Part shown: one piece after another, positions 47,402 to 56,361 of the stretch
Layout: each line of letters starts with the position of its first letter
Numbering within the stretch: the first letter of the stretch is position 1
Assembly (NCBI RefSeq): GCF_000686705.1
Contig: NZ_JMLJ01000018.1
Location: forward strand, 1-64,000
DNA length: 64,000 bases
From: Clostridium hydrogeniformans DSM 21757
GTDB taxonomy: Bacteria > Bacillota > Clostridia > Clostridiales > Clostridiaceae
Direction: 5' to 3'
Notes under the pieces: model-generated
Told to the model about the DNA's origin: nothing
Seen by the model: only the letters and a program-made list of their open reading frames with translations
Database searches by the model: none
Made by a program: the position numbers and the translations under genes

Positions 47402-48626
47402 TGTGAGTAAGATAAGAGAAGATTTTGATATTCTATCCCAAAAAGTAAATAATAAACCCTTAGCTTATTTAGATAATGCAGCTACTACTCATAAACCAAA
47501 GATAGTAACTGAAGCTATTAAAAGTTATTATGATAAGCATAATGCTAATCCTCATAGAGGAGCACATTATTTAAGTGTTATGGCAACAGAGGCTTATGAG
47601 GGAGCAAGAGAAAGGGTAAAAACTTTTATAAATGCAGATAAGGCTTTAGAAGTTATATTTACAAAGAATGCTACAGAATCATTAAATCTTCTTGCTTACT
47701 CTTATGGAATGAACTTCATAAATGAAGGGGATGAGATAGTTATATCTATACTAGAGCATCATAGTAACATCATTCCATGGCAAAATGTTGCAAGATCAAA
47801 GGGTGCTATTCTTAAATTCATGTATATTGATGAAGATGGAAGAATACCAGAGGAAGAAATAAAAAATAAAATAACAGAAAAGACAAAACTAGTATCAATA
47901 ACCCATGTATCAAATGCTATTGGAACTGTAAATCCAGTAGAAGATATAGTAAAGTATGCTCATGAAAAAGGAGCTGTAGTTATTGTAGATGCTAGCCAAA
48001 GTGTACCTCATATGAAGGTGGACGTTAAAACTTTAGATGCTGACTTCTTAGTTTTTTCAGGACATAAAATGCTAGCCCCGATGGGAATAGGAGTCCTTTA
48101 TGGGAAGGAAGAGCTTTTAGAAAAGATGCCACCATTCTTATATGGGGGAGATATGATAGAATATGTATGGGAGCAGAAGTCAACTTTTGCAGAGTTACCA
48201 TATAAACTAGAGGCTGGTACTCAAAATGTTGAAGGAGCAGTTGGTCTTCATGCAGCTATAGATTACTTAGATAATCTAGGACTAGATAATGTAAAAGAAG
48301 CAGAAGAGGAATTAGCTTCTTATGCACTAGAGAAGATGAAGGAAATTCCATATGTTAAGATAGTAGGGCCTAAAGATATGAAGGATAGAGGAGCTGTTAT
48401 ATCCTTTGAAATAGAAGGAGTGCATCCTCATGATGTATCTACTATATTAGATAATTATGGTGTAGCTGTTAGAGCAGGGCATCATTGTGCTCAACCTTTA
48501 ATGAAGTATTTAGGAATTAATTCAACCTCAAGAGTAAGTTTTTATTTTTATAACACAATTGAAGAGGTTGATCAATTTATAGAAGGATTAAAGAATGTAA
48601 GGAGGTGGCTTGGATATGAATCTTAA
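47394..48626 (+). CDS. sufS: Cysteine desulfurase SufS
   Basis: 410-aa group II cysteine desulfurase: PLAYLDNAATTHKPK start, PLP lysine in VFSGHKMLAPMGIGVLYGKE, and the persulfide cysteine in AVRAGHHCAQPLMKYLG. It supplies sulfur to SufU and SufBCD. ATG 47394 lies 8 nt after GGAG and overlaps sufD by 8 bp; the end overlaps sufU. Confidence 0.96.
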   Translation: MLNVSKIREDFDILSQKVNNKPLAYLDNAATTHKPKIVTEAIKSYYDKHNANPHRGAHYLSVMATEAYEGARERVKTFINADKALEVIFTKNATESLNLLAYSYGMNFINEGDEIVISILEHHSNIIPWQNVARSKGAILKFMYIDEDGRIPEEEIKNKITEKTKLVSITHVSNAIGTVNPVEDIVKYAHEKGAVVIVDASQSVPHMKVDVKTLDADFLVFSGHKMLAPMGIGVLYGKEELLEKMPPFLYGGDMIEYVWEQKSTFAELPYKLEAGTQNVEGAVGLHAAIDYLDNLGLDNVKEAEEELASYALEKMKEIPYVKIVGPKDMKDRGAVISFEIEGVHPHDVSTILDNYGVAVRAGHHCAQPLMKYLGINSTSRVSFYFYNTIEEVDQFIEGLKNVRRWLGYES

Positions 48627-49044
48627 TGATATATACACAGAGCTTATAATGGAGCACAATAAAAGTACTCATAATAAAAGACATTTAGAAAATCCTAACA
48701 CCATAGAGCTTGGACACAATCCTAGCTGTGGAGATGAGATTTCCTTAGAAATGAAATTTAATGGAGATTTAATAGAAGATGCTTCATTTATAGGTAGTGG
48801 ATGTGCTATATCACAAGCATCTACCTCTATAATGATTGATTTAATAAAGGGTAAGTCAAAGGAAGAAGCTTTAAATCTTGTAGAAACCTTTATAGGAATG
48901 ATAAAAAGAGAGATAAAGAATGATGAAGATTTAGAAATCCTTGAAGATGCTATGGCATTTAAGAATATCTCTAATATGCCAGCAAGAGTTAAATGTGCAG
49001 TACTTGCATGGCATACCCTAAAGGAATCTATAAATAAGGTATAA
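48616..49044 (+). CDS. sufU: SufU zinc-dependent sulfurtransferase
   Basis: 142-aa IscU-like protein. It has three conserved cysteines (NPSCGDE, GSGCAIS, ARVKCAVL) and the aspartate in CGDE, the zinc-ligand set of Gram-positive SufU, which accepts sulfur from SufS. The ATG at 48616 is 10 nt after GGAGG; a TTG at 48610 is an alternative. The start lies inside the sufS end. Last gene of the suf operon, followed by a terminator. Confidence 0.94.
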   Translation: MNLNDIYTELIMEHNKSTHNKRHLENPNTIELGHNPSCGDEISLEMKFNGDLIEDASFIGSGCAISQASTSIMIDLIKGKSKEEALNLVETFIGMIKREIKNDEDLEILEDAMAFKNISNMPARVKCAVLAWHTLKESINKV

Positions 49045-49143
49045 AACCTAATATTAGTTTTTAGATATAGTTTAAGAAATTAGATAAGTATAAAGATAAG
49101 CTGGAAATATCATATTGAAAATAGTAAGTTATATTATTCATAA

Positions 49144-49180
49144 AAAGCTCTAAGGTTATTTAAGTTAACCCTAGGGCTTT
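49144..49180 (+). terminator. suf operon terminator
   Basis: AAAGC-CTA-GGTTA against TAACC-TAG-GCTTT (49144-49180) with two mismatched positions and a T-rich tail. Confidence 0.8.
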
Positions 49181-49470
49181 CTTTATTATCATAGCTCATA
49201 TGGTATATATTGGATGGGTGATGTATAATAATATTAATGTAAAAATGTAAATAGAATCTTTATTATGACCATTAAATTTTAGTAGAGGACTTAAAGGCTT
49301 AATATATATAATATTAGTAGGAGTATACCTTTAGGGAAGAGAATTGAATTAGAAATCTTGAAGGCTACTTCATCTACAAATTTTTTTATAAGATGTCATA
49401 TAACTTATTATTTATTACTAGTAATAAATAATAGGTTATATAAATTTAAATGGGGAAGGGTGGGGTATAT
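49181..49470. other. gene-free stretch upstream of traX with a 44-bp palindrome
   Basis: A+T-rich with no ORF. At 49398-49441 there is an inverted repeat with 22-bp arms and no loop; a single position is G-T. It ends 29 bp before the TraX start. It has no G+C core or T tail typical of terminators, so an operator or a cruciform-forming element is possible. Confidence 0.6.
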
Positions 49471-50157
49471 ATGATTGATAGATTTACACTAAAAATTATT
49501 ATGATTATATTTATGCTTATGGATCACATAGCTCAGTTTATACCAGGAGCACCAATATGGTTTCACTATATAGGAAGAGTAGTTGCACCTATATTCTTCT
49601 ATCTATTGGTAGAAGGATTTGTATACACAAGGAGTAAAAAGGAATATTTTAAGAGGTTATTATATGCTGGATTGATAATGTTAGTTGGAAACTATATATT
49701 AACTCAATTTTTCTATAGTGGACAGAGCATAATAAATAATATATTTTTATCCATGGCATGCTCCGTAGGATTTTTAACTTATTATGAAAAGTTTAAGGAA
49801 AATAGAACCTTGGAGAATAGGCTTAAATGCATCTTATTTATTGGACTTTCTATGTTCACAGAAGCTTCTTTTATGGGAATACTTCTTAGCTTAATATTTT
49901 ATAGTTATAGAAAGGATAAGAAGGCTTTATATATTGCCTATTCCTGTGTATGCATTTCCATGTTATTAGTATCATATTTAGTAACTAGAAATTTTCAATC
50001 TATAATGGATAATTATCAATGGATGATGATAGGCTCATTATTATTTATATGGCTTTATAATGGAAAAAAGGGAAGGGATTTAAGGTGGCTATTTTATGTG
50101 TTCTATCCAGCTCATGTATGGATATTATTTATAATAAGATGGTATATTTTAAAATAG
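49471..50157 (+). CDS. TraX family membrane protein
   Basis: 228-aa integral membrane protein with about seven hydrophobic segments and the TraX pattern LKIIMIIFMLMDHIAQFIPG followed by HYIGRVVAPIFFYLLVEGFV. TraX of F plasmid acetylates pilin; chromosomal homologues in Firmicutes are probably membrane acyltransferase-like proteins of unknown substrate. ATG 49471 follows GGTGGGG; the open frame to 49450 is leader. No conjugation genes are nearby, so the name implies no mobile element. Confidence 0.85.
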   Translation: MIDRFTLKIIMIIFMLMDHIAQFIPGAPIWFHYIGRVVAPIFFYLLVEGFVYTRSKKEYFKRLLYAGLIMLVGNYILTQFFYSGQSIINNIFLSMACSVGFLTYYEKFKENRTLENRLKCILFIGLSMFTEASFMGILLSLIFYSYRKDKKALYIAYSCVCISMLLVSYLVTRNFQSIMDNYQWMMIGSLLFIWLYNGKKGRDLRWLFYVFYPAHVWILFIIRWYILK

Positions 50158-50175
50158 ATTAGTTTCTTCAAAAAA

Positions 50176-50231
50176 CAAAAATCACTATGTTATATAGAGC
50201 CATAATGGTTTATATAACATAGTGATTTTTT
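50176..50231. terminator. bidirectional terminator between traX and the flippase gene
   Basis: Perfect 20-bp stem AAAAATCACTATGTTATATA (50177-50196) against 50211-50230, with an inner CCAT/ATGG, and T runs outward on both strands. Confidence 0.92.
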
Positions 50232-50274
50232 TATAATATAAGGTAAGTTAGAAGGACTTTAAATTATTATATAC

Positions 50275-51882
50275 TTATTTAAGATTTTTTCTAATAAAAG
50301 AAGGTAGCATTTTAGGAATTTTTGGAGAAAGATAATTTAAATCATTTTTAGTTATTCCTCTTAATAAAACTAAGCTATATCCATATACAGATATTCCTAA
50401 AATAATAGCTATAACTAAGAAAATCAAGTTAGAAAGTAAGCTCTCAGTTATAAAATTATTTAAAAATATTTTATTTAATAGAAGTAAGGCATATATAGTA
50501 ACTGACATAAATAGAGAGGATATTATTGGTTTTAAGCTATATTTAAATAGAGAAATTTTAACATGTAAAACTTTATTTAAATATAATAGATTTAAAATCA
50601 TAGGAATAAGATAACATAATATATTTCCTATGATGGCACCCTTTATATTTATGGTTGGTATGCTAACTAATATATAATTACAAATAATTCTAGTTAATAT
50701 ACTAATCATAGAAGATATAAACACAAATTTAAATTTATTTAAGCATTGAAGTATAATAGTTTGAATTTGAACTACCGACATAAATACTACAACTATAGCA
50801 CCTAGTTTTAGGAGATCCCATCCTTGAGTTCTTCCAATAAAAACTACTTTATAAATAGGTTCACTAAGTATAAATAGTCCAACAGCAGATGGTATAGATA
50901 TAATAAAGCATACCCTAAAGGTAAAACTCATCTTTGATTTGATTGACTTATTATCCTTTATTGCTATTGATCTAGAGAGGGATGGTACTACTACAGAACA
51001 TAGGGAAGCTATAATTATAAGAGGAACACCAATTAGTGTTTTATATTTTCCAAGTAGAGCGAAAAGAGTATCTGAATCAAGGTCAAGTGAACCTAGTATA
51101 TTTTTAACAATGGACATATCGATTATATCGCCCCAATATTGTATAGAAAGAATGAATGTTAAAGGTAGACTAAATTGTAATAGATTTTTTAATATGTATT
51201 TATTACTTAATGCTTCAGTCTTAACATTTACCTTAGGACCTTCTATGCGGTTAAATCTATGTTTTCTGTATATAAATATTACATAAATGGTAGCTACTAA
51301 GGTACTTAAGGTTGTACCTAGAGATCCACCAGCAGCGCCAGCTTTCACACCATATTTATATAATATATAGGTTAATACCACACTAAAAACCACATTTATA
51401 ATTTGTTCGAATATCTGAGAAACAGCTATAGGGGTTACTAAATTTCTCCCTTGAAAATATCCTCTATATGAAACAAGTACTGATGTAATGACAAGGGATG
51501 GCATTATGGCTATTAAAGCTGGAATTGAGTCTTCAGCAGCTGTAATTTTTGATATAGGAACTATAAAAACTAATACCAGTACACAAATAATAGTAGATGA
51601 AAGTAAGAGCAAAGCTCTAGCCATTTTAAATGTTTTTAAAGCTGCCCTGTTATTTTCTAAAGCTATAAATTGTGATACTTGTCTACTTATTGCTGTTTGA
51701 ATTCCTGAATTTGTAGATACATATATAGCAGTATATATAGTAGTTGCAGAAAAATACATACCATAACCATTCTCATGGATAATAAGATTAATTAAAGGTA
51801 CAGAGAGTAGAGATAGTATTTTGCACATTATTCCTGAGATAGATAGTATAGCAAATCCTTTTGATGCTGATTGCGATTTCAT
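50275..51882 (-). CDS. Polysaccharide biosynthesis / lipid II flippase-like protein (SpoVB/MurJ/Wzx family)
   Basis: 535-aa membrane protein with about 14 hydrophobic segments. It follows the SpoVB-like MOP flippase pattern: KGFAILSISGIMCKILSLLS and ENGYGMYFSATTIYTAIYVS, then SGIQTAISRQVSQFIA and SYRGYFQGRNLVTPIAVSQI. Family members flip lipid-linked cell wall or polysaccharide precursors; which one cannot be decided here. GGGGG lies before ATG 51882. Monocistronic, convergent with traX. Confidence 0.87.
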   Translation of the reverse strand: MKSQSASKGFAILSISGIMCKILSLLSVPLINLIIHENGYGMYFSATTIYTAIYVSTNSGIQTAISRQVSQFIALENNRAALKTFKMARALLLLSSTIICVLVLVFIVPISKITAAEDSIPALIAIMPSLVITSVLVSYRGYFQGRNLVTPIAVSQIFEQIINVVFSVVLTYILYKYGVKAGAAGGSLGTTLSTLVATIYVIFIYRKHRFNRIEGPKVNVKTEALSNKYILKNLLQFSLPLTFILSIQYWGDIIDMSIVKNILGSLDLDSDTLFALLGKYKTLIGVPLIIIASLCSVVVPSLSRSIAIKDNKSIKSKMSFTFRVCFIISIPSAVGLFILSEPIYKVVFIGRTQGWDLLKLGAIVVVFMSVVQIQTIILQCLNKFKFVFISSMISILTRIICNYILVSIPTINIKGAIIGNILCYLIPMILNLLYLNKVLHVKISLFKYSLKPIISSLFMSVTIYALLLLNKIFLNNFITESLLSNLIFLVIAIILGISVYGYSLVLLRGITKNDLNYLSPKIPKMLPSFIRKNLK

Positions 51883-52195
51883 AAGAATATCCCCCTAAAC
51901 AAAGTAATTTGCTCTTAAATAAAAAAATACCATAAATGGTAAATTAATAACTAGATTATACCATGGATTTCTATTTATAGAAGTAAACTAATTATAAATT
52001 AAGAAGAGTATTGGGTAGTTAAATGAATTTAGGTAACTGCATCATATATTAAGGAAAAGTATTACAATGTGTTCTTCATTGAATAAAAATTAATATATAT
52101 GAGAAATATAAATTGAAGGCTAATAGATGTGAATAGATAAATACAATTAAGAGATTTAGTCATAGTTAAATATTAAATAGAAGGAGATGGGTATT
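51883..52195. other. gene-free stretch between flippase and small ORF
   Basis: 313 A+T-rich bases that must hold divergent promoters. I cannot assign a convincing sigma-A or sporulation promoter and see no RNA family. Confidence 0.5.
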
Positions 52196-52342
52196 ATGTC
52201 AAAGAACAAATTTTCTCAAAATGCAAAAAATCAAAGCATGATAGATAATTCAAATGATAGTGCAAACTCAAAAAATGGATTTAAGAGTAGTGGAAATAGT
52301 GCATTATCAGAAAATGCTAGAAATACAAAAGGTAAAAAATAA
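52196..52342 (+). CDS. Small Asn/Ser/Lys-rich protein, 48 aa, unrecognised
   Basis: ATG 52196 lies 9 nt after AAGGAG, and the frame is closed by TAA directly before a good terminator, so this is a credible complete gene. The product begins MSKNKFSQNAKNQSMIDNSN and ends ARNTKGKK: hydrophilic, without hydrophobic core or cysteines, rich in Asn (about one fifth), Ser and Lys. I do not recognise a family. The composition recalls small spore-associated proteins, but this is speculation. Confidence 0.65.
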   Translation: MSKNKFSQNAKNQSMIDNSNDSANSKNGFKSSGNSALSENARNTKGKK

Positions 52343-52366
52343 AGGCTCTTTATGAGCCTTTATTTT
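52337..52366. terminator. bidirectional terminator (small ORF and kam operon)
   Basis: AAATAAAGGCTC/GAGCCTTTATTT (52337-52348, 52354-52365). On the plus strand it ends TTTATTTTA; on the minus strand it is followed by TTTTTT. It therefore ends both the small gene and transcripts coming from kamE. Confidence 0.87.
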
Positions 52367-52382
52367 ATGGAATATAGAAGGA

Positions 52383-52500
52383 ATCTAACCTTCAGATGGT
52401 GTTCTTTCCGTCATCTGAAGGTTAGATGAATTAATCTAGGGTTGTTGCAACTGTTATCCCACACCTTTTAGAGGATGGGTAGTAAAGCTTATAGCCCATC
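52383..52500 (-). other. structured 3' untranslated region downstream of kamE
   Basis: Between the kamE stop and the terminator lie two hairpins: a perfect 16-bp stem with a 13-nt loop (52383-52398, 52412-52427) and GATGGG/CCCATC (52474-52479, 52495-52500). Neither has a T tract on the minus strand. They may protect the mRNA 3' end or form a small RNA. Confidence 0.6.
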
Positions 52501-52517
52501 AGATAAAATTACAATCC

Positions 52518-53306
52518 TTATAGTAACTTTCTATTTACTATTTCAGTTACTGCAAAGGTAGCCACATCATCAGCATATTTTCCAGGACCAAAGCCTGCAT
52601 CATAGCCTAATTCTTTTGATAATTCATGGCTTATTCTAGGGCCACCACAGATTAATATAATCTTATCTCTTAAACCTTCAGCTTCTAAGAGCTCTACTAG
52701 CTCTGTTAAGTTTTGAATATGAACATTCTTTTGAGTAACGGTTTGAGATACTAATAATACATCAGCCTTAAGTTCTAGGGCCTTCTTAATAAATTCATCA
52801 TTAGGAACTTGACTACCAAGGTTGTATGCATCAATCATATCATATCTCTCAAGACCATAATGCCCAGCATAACCCTTCATATTCATTATGGCATCTATTC
52901 CAACAGTATGAGCATCAGTACCTGTACTTGCTCCTACAATAACTATATTACGCTTTATATTATCTTTAATATATTCATTAACTTCTTCCATGGACATGGT
53001 ATCCACATCTACAGTTTCAACATGAATTGATTCATAGTCTACAGTATAGTTTATGCTTCCATAAACAACATAAAAGGTGAAATTTTTATCCAATGCTTCA
53101 TGATGAGCAACGTTTGGTTCTTGTAGTCCCATCTTCTTAGCTAATTGCTTTGCAGCTTCAGCTCCTTTATCATCATCAGTTATAGGAAGCGTAAAGCTTA
53201 GTTGAACTTTACCATCGTTTATAGTGTCACCATAAGGCATAAGTTTAGTAAGATCAAGGGTTTTATCAAAATCTTTTTTAGAAGTAGAATATAATCCTCC
53301 ACTCAT
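52518..53306 (-). CDS. kamE: Lysine 5,6-aminomutase beta subunit
   Basis: 262-aa B12- and PLP-binding subunit of the aminomutase that converts beta-lysine to 3,5-diaminohexanoate. The B12 motif D-x-H-x-x-G is GTDAHTVG (Asp131, His133, Gly136) and Lys144 (MNMKGYAGH) is at the known PLP lysine position. A second part of the Rossmann fold (ADVLLVSQTVT, LICGGPRISHELSKELGYDA) follows. The start overlaps the kamD stop (TAATGA). Last gene of the operon. Confidence 0.96.
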   Translation of the reverse strand: MSGGLYSTSKKDFDKTLDLTKLMPYGDTINDGKVQLSFTLPITDDDKGAEAAKQLAKKMGLQEPNVAHHEALDKNFTFYVVYGSINYTVDYESIHVETVDVDTMSMEEVNEYIKDNIKRNIVIVGASTGTDAHTVGIDAIMNMKGYAGHYGLERYDMIDAYNLGSQVPNDEFIKKALELKADVLLVSQTVTQKNVHIQNLTELVELLEAEGLRDKIILICGGPRISHELSKELGYDAGFGPGKYADDVATFAVTEIVNRKLL

Positions 53307-54862
53307 TATTCAGCCCCTCCTAACATTAAATCAATAAAGGGATTAAAATAATCACGAGACTTTTCAGTAACACCAGAAAGCCCTTTACCTCCATCTAATG
53401 GTCTTTTAACTCCACCAAAAATACCTTTTTCTAGAGTCTTAAATAATCCTTCTTTTTCTATTTCTTTTAATAGAGCTGTGGCATTATTAAGAACTTCATT
53501 GGCTCTTTCCTCCATAATACCACCATTTTTAAAGGTTATTTCAGAGCCTAAGTCTGCCATAGTATTTGCAATATATTTAGCATTCTCTATGGATAAAAAC
53601 CTATCAGACATAAATGGGGTATGGATAGCTTCAGTAAGCATTCCAAGTAAATGAATCCTCTGATTTGTAAGAACTGTGATTATATTAAATAAAGCATCTT
53701 GAACTTGACCTCTAAATATATTACCTGTCATAAATTTAGTTGGAGGCATATATTTAAGTGGAGCATTAGGGAAGATTTCTCTAGCCATTTGTGCCTGGGC
53801 AAATTCATATAAGAAGCCATTCTTAACTTCAGGATTTATTTCAAAAGCATGTCCAAGACCTTGCTGTTCTGATGGAAGTCCAGCAAGAAGCGCAAATTGC
53901 TCATTCATAAGCTGTGATGCAAGAACTGTATGAGCTTCCTCAATGGCATCTGCAGTAGTTAAATAGTTATCTTCACCAGTATTTATTATAACTCCAGCAA
54001 ATCCATTTATAACTCTTGAGAAAAATTGATCTACTATAGTTCTTTTCATATTTATATCCCTAAATAATATTCCATAGAGAGCATCATTAAGCATAACATC
54101 AAGTCTTTCAATAGCTCCCATGGCAGCTATTTCAGGCATACATAATCCAGAGCAGTAGTTACAAAGTCTTATATACCTTCCAAGTTCTTCTCCTACTTCA
54201 TCAAGAGCCTCTCTCATAAGTCTAAAGTTTTCTTGAGTGGCAAAGGTTCCACCAAAGCCTTCAGTGGTTTCCCCATAAGGTACATAGTCTAAAAGACTTT
54301 GACCAGTAGTTCTTATAACAGCTATTACATCAGCACCTTGTTTTGCAGCTGCTATAGCTTGAGTAATATCTTCATAGATATTACCAGTAGCAACTATAAC
54401 ATATAATAAAGGACCAGTCTTATCTCCATAAGTTTTTAAAAGGTCATCTCTTTTAATTCTATTCTTTTTAATATCTTTAACAGTAGCCTTAGCTATAGGC
54501 ATTATAGCCATTTTTATTTCAAATAAGTCAGAAGAATCTAAAGTAGTTAAATTTAGCTCATTTTTACTTACCCTTTCTGCTATTTCTTGAGGAGAAAGTC
54601 CTGTTTTAACCATAGCATTCCCTATAAAATAAGCAGCTCCTAAGGATAGAGCATTGTTTTTAACTAAGTTATCTACAACTACATTGGGTAGAGGAACCCC
54701 CACTTCATCTACACCATCTATTCCAAGTAATCTACAAACTGTTCTTTCAACAGCAACTGTTGTATGCATGTCAATAAATTTTTGCGTATCTAAAGCTATG
54801 TTTTTTGCAGATTGCCTAGCTTCTTCCACCACCTTAAAATTAAGGTTTAGTTTACTTTCCAT
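53306..54862 (-). CDS. kamD: Lysine 5,6-aminomutase alpha subunit
   Basis: 518-aa alpha subunit, a TIM-barrel holding the adenosylcobalamin and PLP active site with KamE. Landmarks: MHTTVAVERTVCRLLGIDGV, VIRTTGQSLLDYVPYGETTE and CNYCSGLCMPEIAAMGAIER. GGGGG lies before ATG 54862. It is tightly packed with kamC (2 bp) and kamE (overlap), so subunits are made in a fixed ratio. Confidence 0.96.
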   Translation of the reverse strand: MESKLNLNFKVVEEARQSAKNIALDTQKFIDMHTTVAVERTVCRLLGIDGVDEVGVPLPNVVVDNLVKNNALSLGAAYFIGNAMVKTGLSPQEIAERVSKNELNLTTLDSSDLFEIKMAIMPIAKATVKDIKKNRIKRDDLLKTYGDKTGPLLYVIVATGNIYEDITQAIAAAKQGADVIAVIRTTGQSLLDYVPYGETTEGFGGTFATQENFRLMREALDEVGEELGRYIRLCNYCSGLCMPEIAAMGAIERLDVMLNDALYGILFRDINMKRTIVDQFFSRVINGFAGVIINTGEDNYLTTADAIEEAHTVLASQLMNEQFALLAGLPSEQQGLGHAFEINPEVKNGFLYEFAQAQMAREIFPNAPLKYMPPTKFMTGNIFRGQVQDALFNIITVLTNQRIHLLGMLTEAIHTPFMSDRFLSIENAKYIANTMADLGSEITFKNGGIMEERANEVLNNATALLKEIEKEGLFKTLEKGIFGGVKRPLDGGKGLSGVTEKSRDYFNPFIDLMLGGAE

Positions 54863-54864
54863 AT

Positions 54865-56361
54865 TTAATCCCCCTTTTTTAAGCTTTCATCATAAAACTT
54901 TTTAGAAATAGATATAATTTCATTATTAAGTCCAAGTAAAACACAAATGTTTAAAGCATCTTTAGGTACACTATTTTTATTTGAAACTAGCTCTAATCTA
55001 TAATCCATATGCTCTTGTATAATTTCAACAGATCTGGCTTTGTTTAAATCTATCTTTCTTTTTAAGGAAGTAAAATCAAGATTTTTAAGCCCAATAACTT
55101 GATAATGAACCATTGAATTTTCTACTATATTGTCATAATGAGTAGAGATAATGCTTATAGATTTAAGAGAATTTAGATATATACAAAGAGATTTTACAAG
55201 AAACCCTCCCTCTTTAGGGTTAGTTCCTCTAGCAAATTCATCTAAAGCTATAAGACCATTTTTATCTTTTGCATGGGCTAGAACTTGTTTTAATTTAATT
55301 ATCTCAGCACCAAAGGTAGAAAGACCTTGATGAACTGATTGAAGATCATCAGATATAAAATATATAAAATCTAAAATAGGTATTATGGCCTTATCACAGA
55401 ATAAGAAAAATCCCATTTGAAATAAAAGAACATTTAATACTAATGTTTTAAGAGAAATACTTTTTCCACCCATATTAGCTCCAGTTATTATGGTAGTACC
55501 ACTTTTAACTTCTATGGTTATTGGAACAAAAGCTTTTCCCTTCCCCTTTAATATAGAATCAACCTCTGGGTTTATGGCATTTTTAAGGTGTATATTTAAG
55601 TCCTCAGAGATAATAGGACGTGAACAATTAAAATTTATTGCAAGCTTTGATTTTGCAAGGGTTAAGTCTAATTTTCCTAATGACTTTATATTGATTTTAA
55701 AGTCAACAATATATTTTTTTATTTCAGAACATAGATATTTACGAACATTAAGTTCTTCTTCTTCCTCAAGTAGTACATACTTAAGTCTTTCTTCTTTTAA
55801 TGAGAGTATTTCCTTCTCATCACAAGAAGAAAGAATCCTATTTTCAAGGGTTCTTTTGATTTTACGTATTTCTTTTAAGTTAGGTGAATATTTATCATAA
55901 ATGTGGAAGGTAGGTAGTCTTCTTCCTTCAGGATCTAATAGTTCTAAGGTGTCATCTAAAGATATAAATCTAATGTGTTCTAAATTAAGTTTTGAATTTA
56001 ATAAAGAAAATGATTCTATAAGTTCATTTATTATTAATGTGAAGTTTTTAATTTCAAATAACTCAACATCATCTAATATAGAATTGTTCTCACACCTTTT
56101 AAGAGAGTTACTTATATCCTTAAGCCTGCAGAACAATATTTCTATATTATCTATAAGAGTAGTCTCAAGGGTATAATTTTTAACTACCTTTTCTATATTA
56201 TTTAGCTCTACCATTAAGCTTGTCTTAGACTTATTTGAAAATGGCTTTAAATTTCTTTTTAGTATCTCTCCAAAGGGTGTCATAACTTGAAGTTTATCTA
56301 GGATATAAGTAAAACCTATTTGATCTCTTTGAGATTTATCTAAAAACTGAATTTTAATCAC
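54865..56361 (-). CDS. kamC: KamC, MutS-like ATPase of the aminomutase reactivation system
   Basis: About 498-aa protein with a MutS C-terminal ATPase: Walker A TIITGANMGGKSISLKTLVL, Walker B GLIALDEFARGTNPKEGG and STHYDNI. It lacks the mismatch-recognition domain. In lysine-fermenting bacteria this gene sits with kamB and kamD; database names call it a lysine 5,6-aminomutase reactivase ATPase. Start is uncertain: the GTG at 56361 is inside the Shine-Dalgarno sequence AGGAGGTGAT, which is perfectly placed for an ATT codon at 56352. The start overlaps the kamB stop region. Confidence 0.8.
   Translation of the reverse strand: MIKIQFLDKSQRDQIGFTYILDKLQVMTPFGEILKRNLKPFSNKSKTSLMVELNNIEKVVKNYTLETTLIDNIEILFCRLKDISNSLKRCENNSILDDVELFEIKNFTLIINELIESFSLLNSKLNLEHIRFISLDDTLELLDPEGRRLPTFHIYDKYSPNLKEIRKIKRTLENRILSSCDEKEILSLKEERLKYVLLEEEEELNVRKYLCSEIKKYIVDFKINIKSLGKLDLTLAKSKLAINFNCSRPIISEDLNIHLKNAINPEVDSILKGKGKAFVPITIEVKSGTTIITGANMGGKSISLKTLVLNVLLFQMGFFLFCDKAIIPILDFIYFISDDLQSVHQGLSTFGAEIIKLKQVLAHAKDKNGLIALDEFARGTNPKEGGFLVKSLCIYLNSLKSISIISTHYDNIVENSMVHYQVIGLKNLDFTSLKRKIDLNKARSVEIIQEHMDYRLELVSNKNSVPKDALNICVLLGLNNEIISISKKFYDESLKKGD

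Noticed and set aside
49471-50157. Sign of a conjugative element because of the TraX name
   Set aside because: No other transfer, integrase or att-like sequences nearby; chromosomal TraX homologues are common in Firmicutes.
54865-56361. Mismatch-repair MutS
   Set aside because: Only the C-terminal ATPase part is present, and the position inside the kam operon identifies it as KamC.
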